Shown here: positions 1 through 5,275 of the stretch, in pieces | Layout: each line of letters starts with the position of its first letter | How positions within the stretch are numbered: the stretch's first letter is position 1 | Position numbers and translations under genes: made by a program | The notes under the pieces: model-generated | The model's database searches: none | What the model saw: the letters and a program-made list of their open reading frames with translations, nothing else | What the model was told of the DNA's origin: nothing | Assembly (NCBI GenBank): GCA_013214425.1 | Contig: JABSPN010000243.1 | Coordinates: forward strand, 1-5,275 | DNA from: Flavobacteriaceae bacterium | GTDB lineage: Bacteria; Bacteroidota; Bacteroidia; Flavobacteriales; Flavobacteriaceae | DNA: 5,275 nucleotides | Direction: 5' to 3'

Positions 1-441
1 GATTATACCTTGTTTCGATATATATGTAATTCTGTAGGGGGTAATTGTGATGACGATAATAATTTAGATATTACGTCATTAAGCCCAGAAGAATTAGAAG
101 AATTTACCAAAATGTACATGGGTAATTACAACTCGGTAAGGCAAAAGATTCTTACGGCTTTTCATCATGTATATGCTAGTGAGCAAAAGGCACACAATTA
201 TTGCATTGGCGACAATAATAATGCTAATATTACTCAAATGTTAGATACTTATTTAGCAGCAGATTATAATGCTGATCTTACTACACCTAAATTGTGTAGT
301 ACAAATGCTAATAGTTATAACAAAAGGAAAAAACGTTATGTAGGAGTAGATGCCTTGTATAATTCTGGTGACAGTAATGAAGCTATAGCTAACCAACTTA
401 CCGCACAAGTAGGCTACGAATATTATACTACTACAGGAGCT
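1..441 (+). other. N-terminal visible region, helical and Cys-containing (residues 1-147)
   Basis: This is the left end of the visible protein and is cut by the window edge. It contains an acidic start (CDDDNN near 16-21), an amphipathic, probably helical stretch at about 28-66 (SPEELEEFTKMYM onward through VRQKILTAFHHVYASEQKA), and cysteines at 9, 16, 68 and 99. A basic patch NKRKKRY lies at 107-113. Residues 134-148 (LTAQVGYEYYTTTGAC) lead into the first helix-plus-beta module. I recall similar helical stretches ending in Cys upstream of the YD shell in other flavobacterial giants, but I know no named domain or function for them. Confidence 0.55.
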
Positions 442-3400
442 TGTCCAATGACTTTGCGTATGCAATTGTTTTTAGACGGTTTTTTTAAGCAGTATACCAA
501 TGCTGATTTTACAACTAATCCTTTTGGTTACCAGGGTATTTATATGGCGCCTATTATGTTTGGTGAGCTAACAGGCACAGGTGCAACCTCATCTAACGGC
601 ACTTTTACTTATACGTTTGTTAATGGTGTATTGGCTATACAAGCTAATTTAGTCACGCAACCAAATGCCATTACTTTTACCAATTATACTACTGAGTCTG
701 ACATTACAGAAGTACTAGCAGTACAAGAAACAGGTTTTGCAGACGGTCGTTATAATTTTTCAGCCTTAGTTCGTATAACAGATCCTTCAACATCTTTAGG
801 TTATAGAGAAGAGGTATTACAAGGAAACACCTTGGTAGCTTTAGGCAATTGTTCTACTAATGGTACCTATGACGATACTTCTGGCGAACCAGCTGGAGAA
901 GATTTAAGTGCTGGCGATACGAGCTGCGATAAAAAAGAACGTTTTACAGCAGCTTTTACAGCCTTGCTAAATGATTTAGCTGCTAACGGGAATTTGAATG
1001 CTACAGATTATGATTTAACTACTAATGATGTTTATACACAAGGTTATTTACCAGAGTTTTTCGATCTAGATAGCAACGCCATTACGGGAACTTGGACAGG
1101 GAATAGTAACGGAACGTATAGGTTAAATTTAAATGAAACCTGTATAGGGATTAACTTAGAAACCAATGGAGTAGATTTAGGTGTGCTAACAAATTCTTCT
1201 AGTTTTGATAGTTTTGAAAGTGTGAGTATAGATAATGTTACTGATTATGGTATTGATGAAATAACATTAAAGTATTATGCTATAAATAGCATAATTAATA
1301 ATGTGTCTGCAACATTTAATAGTTCTTTAAATTATTCTTGTTGTAATCAATTTAGTTGTATAAATCCAATAAATGTTGGAGGTATTTGTTTGGGTTATGA
1401 GCAAGATTCATTGGATTATTTAGAGTATGCAAAACCACTATTAAACTTAATTATTTCTCAAACACCAGCACTACCATATGAAGGTGAACACATAGTTGAT
1501 ATTGGGCAAACATTAGAGTTTCAAAATCTGATTAATAATTATCCTTTAGAATTGGCTTGGGAGAACTATGTAACAAATCATTTAGGGTTTTATCTAGATT
1601 TTGATCCTAGTAAAGCAATAGCTAAAGTTAGAAGAACCGATAATTTTTTAGGAGATAATATAACTGATAGAATTTTCATTGATATTTATTTAGATAAAAC
1701 TATACACGATTCATGGACAGACCCAGGAGCAGTTTTAATTGAGTATACGTTTGAGTACCCAGTGTTTTATGATATACAAAGCATTGTTTCAATTTCTGGA
1801 ACATCGGTTGTAAACTCTTTTATATATAACTCTGAAAGTCAACCCTCATTAATATTGGATGATACATTTATACTAAAAATAGTAAAAAGGTCTTACCCCA
1901 TTAATGGTACTACAAGCCTAGGTAGCTTTTGTAGTTTTAATTTGTTTCAATATTATAATGTTGAAGATTTAATTAATAGTAGAATTATTAATAATGATAT
2001 AGTTATTAATAATGAATCAACTTTATGCGAACCCTGCATTCCAGACCCAGTACCTTTAGTAAGTTGTACTTCTGGGCGAGAAGACTATGTAAATTACTTA
2101 GGGACATTACCTAATAATGGTTTTGCTACTTATGAAGAAGAAGAATTCTGTAATGATAGCCTACAGTATTTAGTAGATGATTATATAACATACAACACAA
2201 CTTTTGGTATTACCAATAGCAATCATTTATATTATTTAACCTTGCGCCAGTTTGGAGCCATTACGTTAAACTGGGGTAATGCTGCTATAGCTGACCAGTT
2301 AATACCCGCCTATTTTGCGTATACCCAAACCTATAATGTAAATAGTACGAGTTTTAATCCAGCTACATTAAACTTAAACGAAGACTCTTGGGCAACTTTT
2401 GTCACCAATGCAGTTACAGATTCTTTAGTCGGTCCAATTCCTATTTGTAGTGGTTTAGGCTTTCTACCACAAGGAGAGCCAGTAAACATTACTGTGTCAG
2501 ACGATTGTACAGAATTCATTGCCAATGTGCAAGATGCCTATGTACTACAAGCACAAGAACAGTATTACAATACCATGGCACATAGGTTTAAGCAAGAGTA
2601 TATAGAACATGTTATGGGCAATGTAGTAGAAACCCTAGACATGAGTTTTGAAGATAAGGAGTACCAGTACACTTTGTATTACTACGATCAGGCTGGTAAT
2701 CTTAGACAAACCGTACCGCCAGAAGGAGTGGTGAGGGATGAGGATATTACAGATGCAGTAGCGCCAGATCATTACTTAGAAACAGCATATAAATACAATA
2801 GTTTAAACCAATTAATTTGGCAACAAACTCCAGATGGAGGAGTTACTCGTTTTGCATATGATAAGTTAGGCAGAATCATAGCCTCACAAAATGCTAAGCA
2901 AGCAATTCAAGAGCCTCCTTTTTATAATAAAACATTTAGTTATACTAAATATGACGAATTGGGTCGAATTGTAGAAGCAGGTGAGCTAAGCGTAAACTCT
3001 CAGCCAGTTCTGGGATATCCAACATATGCTATTAATGGAAATGGAGAATTAATAATATATCAATCCGACGGAACTTCAGAACCTGTAGATGCTTTTATGG
3101 CGAATAGTGCTATTGTTAAAAAAGAAGTAACACGAACCCTATACGATGTACCATTACAATTGGCTATTTTTCCAGCAGTATTCTCGTCATCATTATTCGA
3201 ACCTGGAACTTATGAAGCCTATAATGCTAGAAACAGAGTAACTGGGGTATTGTATTATAAAGAAATTACATCGGCCACAAATCTGGCCAGCGATTTTGAA
3301 CACGCCTTATTTTATAATTACGATATACACGGTAACGTAAAAGAATTAATAGAGCAAAACAATACTTTAGCGTTAAACGGTTTTGATGTTCATATAAGTA

Positions 3401-5275
3401 GCACACAATATCAATACGATTTAATTAGTGGAAATGTACATCAAGTAACCTTTCAAAAAGGGAAATTGAATCAATTTATGCATCGTTATTTTTATGATGC
3501 CGATAACAGAATAACCAGTGTAGAAACCTCTTCAGATGGAGTGCTTTGGGAACAAGATGCTGCATACGAGTATTATGAGCACGGTCCATTAGCGCGTGTA
3601 AATTTGGGGAATAAGAGTGTTCAAGGGCTAGATTATGCATACACGCTACAAGGCTGGCTTAAAGCAGTAAACTCTGAAACAGTTAAAAAGCAAGACGACT
3701 TTGGTAGAGATGGAATACAACAAAACGGTAATGGAATTCATAAAAATATCGCACAAGATGCGTTTGGATACGCCTTGTCTTATTTTAATACCGATTATAC
3801 CGCTAGGCATTCTCAATTAGGAAATAATGCAAATGCATTTAAGTATAGCCAAGATACAACGATTCCACATACGATTTCGAACGATCTAAACTTATATAAC
3901 GGTAACATTAAGCAAATGATTACCGGAGTTAGAGACTTAAGTACAATGCACGACAATAAAGTATACGGTACACAAAACAGGTATGTATACGATCAGTTAA
4001 ACCGTATTAAGGAAATGAACGGTACCCTTGTAGATCGAACGGGAAATAATGTTACTTATACTAGCGATTTAACCAAGGCTAAATACATGTACGATAAAAA
4101 TGGAAACTTAAGATCAATAAGACGTTGGGCGCCATCAAGTGATTTAAGCAGCAGTATTTATTTTGATAAACTGGGCTATAATTATAATACAGATTCAAAC
4201 GGAAATAAAATTAACAACCAATTAACAGCCGTAAACGATTTACAAGGGAAAGTGTTTTTGAATGATTTAGATAGTCAGTTAGCTGTTTTATACAATAATT
4301 TTGGTATTATATTTAACCCAGATGATCCAGCCACCCACAATTATGTATATGATGAAATTGGCCAGTTAATACAAGACAAATCGGAAGGTTTAACAATAGA
4401 TTGGAGAGTAGATGGCAAGGTAAAACAAGTACTTAGAAACGATGGAACATCACCACAAACAACAATTACTTTTCAGTACGATGGTCTAGGAAATAGAGTC
4501 GCTAAAACGACAAGTATTTTAGGACAAGGAGGTGGCCAAACTACATTTTATAACAGAGACGCACAAGGTAATGTTCTATCTGTTTTAGAGCGTAATGTTA
4601 TAGTGCCAGGAGTAGCAAATACACCAACAACTACTACCGTTAACCAAGTAGAACACCATTTGTACGGGAGTAGTCGTTTAGGTATAGAGAAGAAAAATGT
4701 TAATTTGGCAACTCTAGTTGTCGATCCTAACTCAGGAGGAGGTTCTTCATCTAGAAGAGCATCTATAGAAACAAGAGCAGCAACTACTGCCCCACAAATA
4801 AACAGTGTTACCAATAATGCCATTCAAATTTCAGAAACAGAAACTGCTACTTGGCAAGAAGATAAGTTTTTTGGTTTTGCAAATAACGATGAGTTAACAA
4901 TGAACGCTGCTATAACAGTAGATATGCCTATCGGTTCTGAAACTGAAATAGCCAGAATCAATATGCAAAAGCCAAGTAATGGCAATGGAAACAATCTTAA
5001 AAACAGCCATATAGTACTCAGTGTTAAACGCTTAGCAAACGGATATTACCAGCCTGTTCTAAGCTTAAAAAAGCAACGCTTTAACACCAATAATCTTATG
5101 TTGCAAAGTAGAGAAACCAAGGTAAATGTTTTTTCTTCTAATACCAGTGGTAGTTTTACTATTTCTTTTAATATAAAAATGCCTGAAACAAATGGTTTTA
5201 ATCAAAGTAACTTTTCAGAGTTAGACGTCTTTATAGATGGTGTTCCTGCATTAGCTACACAAGAAATTAATGTGC
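1..5275 (+). CDS. Giant RHS/YD-repeat protein, internal fragment (both ends missing)
   Basis: Frame 1 is open across the entire window (1758 codons, no stop), so the gene starts upstream and ends downstream. The translation is continuous and protein-like throughout, with no frameshift. Residues 1-836 are Cys-containing, Asn/Thr/Tyr-rich and alternate helical and beta stretches. Residues 887-1561 carry about twelve YD repeats of the form YxYDxxGNL/GRI, for example YYYDQAGNL at 893-901, FAYDKLGRI at 951-959, YVYDQLNRI at 1328-1336 and FQYDGLGNR at 1491-1499. Residues 1551-1561 read EHHLYGSSRLG, a phrase typical of Bacteroidota RHS proteins just before the RHS core. In this family the YD repeats form a beta-sheet shell around a C-terminal, often toxic, domain, and the proteins are usually exported or cell-surface. 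The signal peptide, RHS core and C-terminal domain are outside the window, so secretion route and activity are unknown. Family assignment is confident; the biological role is inference. Confidence 0.93.
442..852 (+). repeat. Protein module A (residues 148-284), first copy of a diverged internal repeat
   Basis: The module begins at C148 with a helical segment (CPMTLRMQLFLDGFFKQ) and continues as beta-rich sequence to C284. Residues 191-201 read TGTGATSSNGT; module B has TGTWTGNSNGT at 362-372, exactly 171 residues later, with 7 of 11 positions identical. After that motif both copies continue with a strand, a Ser/Thr/Asp-rich turn (TTESDITEVLA here), another strand pair and a closing Cys. The codons of the matching motifs differ widely, so this is an old protein-level duplication rather than a recent DNA repeat. 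The likely role is an extracellular structural or adhesive module; this is inference. Confidence 0.55.
925..1344 (+). repeat. Protein module B (residues 309-448), second copy of the diverged internal repeat
   Basis: The module starts at C309 with a predicted helix (ERFTAAFTALLNDLA) and passes into beta-rich sequence closed by the C447-C448 pair. It shares TGTxxxxxNGT with module A in the same order and place. The segment SFDSFESVSIDNVTDYG at 401-417 corresponds in position and character to the SDITEVLA turn of module A. An extra Cys at 381 has no partner in module A. The second half of this copy lies inside the AT-rich island that begins near base 1200, so its coding DNA changes composition partway through the module. 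Confidence 0.5.
1387..1932 (+). repeat. Possible third, strongly diverged module copy (residues 463-644)
   Basis: From C463 the protein again has a helix-like stretch (DSLDYLEYAKPLLNLIIS, 469-486) followed by beta-rich sequence to C644. Residues 592-601 (IQSIVSISGT) resemble FESVSIDNVT of module B at 405-414. There is no TGT-x(5)-NGT motif, and this copy is longer than modules A and B. The case rests on the order helix, beta region, closing Cys and on one short similarity, so it is tentative. Confidence 0.3.
1985..2015 (+). repeat. Short in-frame direct repeat, 13 bases twice at 18-base spacing
   Basis: TTATTAATAATGA occurs at 1985-1997 and again at 2003-2015, an exact six-codon spacing, so it encodes two similar peptides (IINND and VINNE). 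It lies at the right end of the AT-rich island. Related ATTAATAAT words recur elsewhere in the island (near 1293 and 1531). It may be slippage-born expansion or simply a product of Asn/Ile-rich, AT-rich coding. Confidence 0.6.
2026..2640 (+). other. Conserved pre-shell segment (residues 676-880)
   Basis: This segment joins the Cys-rich front half to the YD shell. It opens with CEPCIPDPVPLVSC (676-689), a Cys-Pro-rich hinge, then has a helical part containing FCNDSLQYLVDDYITY (716-731) and YYLTLRQFGAITLNWGN (744-760). Residues 816-836 carry the last two cysteines of the visible protein. A probable long helix follows (about 843-880: VQDAYVLQAQEQYYNTMAHR, then FKQEYIEHVMGNVVETLDM) and runs directly into the first YD repeat. 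I recall the same order (PC-Pro hinge, FC..LQYLVD, helix ending VVETxxM, then YTLYYYDQAGNL) in other flavobacterial YD proteins, but not a named Pfam domain. It may form a cap or entry plug of the shell; that is inference. Confidence 0.55.
2659..4683 (+). other. YD-repeat shell (residues 887-1561)
   Basis: YD-type repeats are visible at residues 893-901 (YYYDQAGNL), 930-938 (degenerate, YKYNSLNQL), 951-959, 982-990 (TKYDELGRI), 1105-1113 (YNYDIHGNV), 1137-1145 (degenerate, YQYDLISGN), 1163-1171 (YFYDADNRI), 1328-1336, 1362-1370 (YMYDKNGNL), 1448-1456 (YVYDEIGQL), 1491-1499 and 1517-1525 (YNRDAQGNV). Other family landmarks are TVPPEGV at 904-910, YAYTLQGWLKAVN at 1212-1224, QDAFGYALSYFNTDY at 1252-1266 and LYNGNIKQM at 1298-1306. 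EHHLYGSSRLG at 1551-1561 closes the region. In RHS and teneurin structures such repeats wind into a hollow beta barrel. There is no cysteine anywhere in this shell. The longer gaps between repeats are normal for Bacteroidota members. Confidence 0.92.
4684..4860 (+). other. Low-complexity linker after YGSSRLG (residues 1562-1620)
   Basis: The segment contains a Gly/Ser run (NSGGGSSSRR, 1577-1586), then Ala/Thr-rich sequence (ETRAATTAPQ, 1590-1599) and Asn/Ser/Thr-rich sequence up to WQED at 1618-1621. It has little hydrophobic content and looks flexible. It separates the end of the YD shell from the beta-rich domain to its right. The Arg pairs could be a proteolytic site, but nothing in the sequence shows this. 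Confidence 0.5.
4861..5275 (+). other. Beta-rich LamG/concanavalin-like domain, cut by window end (residues 1621-1758)
   Basis: Residues 1622-1758 alternate hydrophobic strands and Asn/Ser-rich turns: ELTMNAAITVDM (1631-1642), SHIVLSVKRL (1669-1678), YYQPVLSLKKQRF (1682-1694), TKVNVFSS (1706-1713), GSFTISFNIKM (1717-1727) and LDVFIDGVPAL (1741-1751). The final strand resembles the xLYVDGxxV strand common near the end of LamG-like jelly-roll domains. Its position after EHHLYGSSRLG and before any RHS core is that of an insertion between shell and core. Such domains often bind glycans, which would suit surface attachment, but no ligand-binding residues can be assigned here. Another beta-sandwich family is equally possible. 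Confidence 0.42.

Larger units (their letters stand above)
1201..2040 (+). other. AT-rich island inside the reading frame (residues about 401-680)
   Basis: By hand count these 840 bases hold 231 G or C (about 27.5 %), against 314 of 840 (about 37 %) in the preceding 840 bases and 175 of 480 (about 36.5 %) in the following 480. Codon choice changes with it: AAT dominates for Asn, and ACC for Thr appears only about once, while ACC is common on both sides. The reading frame is maintained across both edges. The encoded protein is rich in Asn, Ile, Asp and Tyr, with C447, C448, C453, C463, C644, C676 and C679. The change could reflect recombination of a variable exposed segment from a different source, or local compositional drift. 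I recognise no named domain here. Confidence 0.7.

Noticed and set aside
253..465. Minus-strand open frame of 70 codons
   Set aside because: It lies fully antisense to the strongly protein-like frame 1, has no recognisable domain, and its hydrophobic Ile/Ser/Thr content is the expected reverse of Asn/Asp/Tyr-rich codons.
1201..2040. AT-rich island as an insertion sequence or intergenic region
   Set aside because: Frame 1 stays open through it, there are no transposase-like sequences and I saw no terminal inverted repeats, so it is coding DNA of different composition.
2331..2525. Minus-strand open frame of 64 codons
   Set aside because: It is antisense to the conserved pre-shell segment, short and without any family resemblance, so it is a shadow frame.
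2575..2577. ATG at the MAHRFKQEY position as a possible separate gene start for the YD shell
   Set aside because: The same frame is open and protein-like far upstream with no stop, and the helix containing this Met begins before it, so there is no reason to split the gene.
4734..4742. AGGAGGAGG, resembling a strong ribosome binding site
   Set aside because: It encodes part of the Gly/Ser linker, no start codon follows at suitable spacing, and Bacteroidota rarely depend on such sites.
4548..4823. Minus-strand open frame of 91 codons with a hydrophobic start resembling a membrane segment
   Set aside because: It is antisense to the YGSSRLG region and the linker; the hydrophobic run is the reverse complement of Asn/Thr/Val-rich codons, and no promoter or known family supports it.

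Overview
The whole window is the interior of one very large protein gene read left to right. Plus-strand frame 1 is open from base 1 to base 5275 with no stop: 1758 complete codons plus one base. Neither the start codon nor the stop codon is inside the window. No second gene, RNA gene, mobile element, CRISPR array, promoter or terminator could be supported, and there is no intergenic DNA.

The protein is an RHS/YD-repeat giant of the kind found in Bacteroidota, most likely a marine or environmental Flavobacteriaceae. The signs are low GC (about 27-37 % in the parts counted by hand), A/T-ending codons, Asn/Asp/Tyr/Thr-rich sequence, and phrases I recognise from flavobacterial YD proteins: YTLYYYDQAGNL, TVPPEGV, YTLQGWLKAVN, NRYVYDQLNRI and EHHLYGSSRLG. 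The family is recalled from knowledge; no search was run.

Layout, in residues of the visible fragment: 1-147 helical, Cys-containing start of the visible part; 148-284 and 309-448 two diverged copies of a helix-plus-beta module; 463-644 a possible third copy; about 400-675 encoded by a markedly AT-richer island; 676-880 a conserved Cys-containing segment leading into the shell; 887-1561 the YD-repeat shell with about twelve YD repeats; 1562-1620 a low-complexity linker; 1621-1758 a beta-rich domain that looks LamG/concanavalin-like and runs off the right edge.

All 19 cysteines of the fragment lie in residues 9-836 and none in the remaining 922, so the protein is sharply divided into a Cys-rich front half and a Cys-free shell. 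By family analogy the shell would be a hollow beta cocoon enclosing or presenting a C-terminal domain. The RHS core signature, any C-terminal toxin and any immunity gene would lie to the right of the window, so toxin function cannot be judged here.
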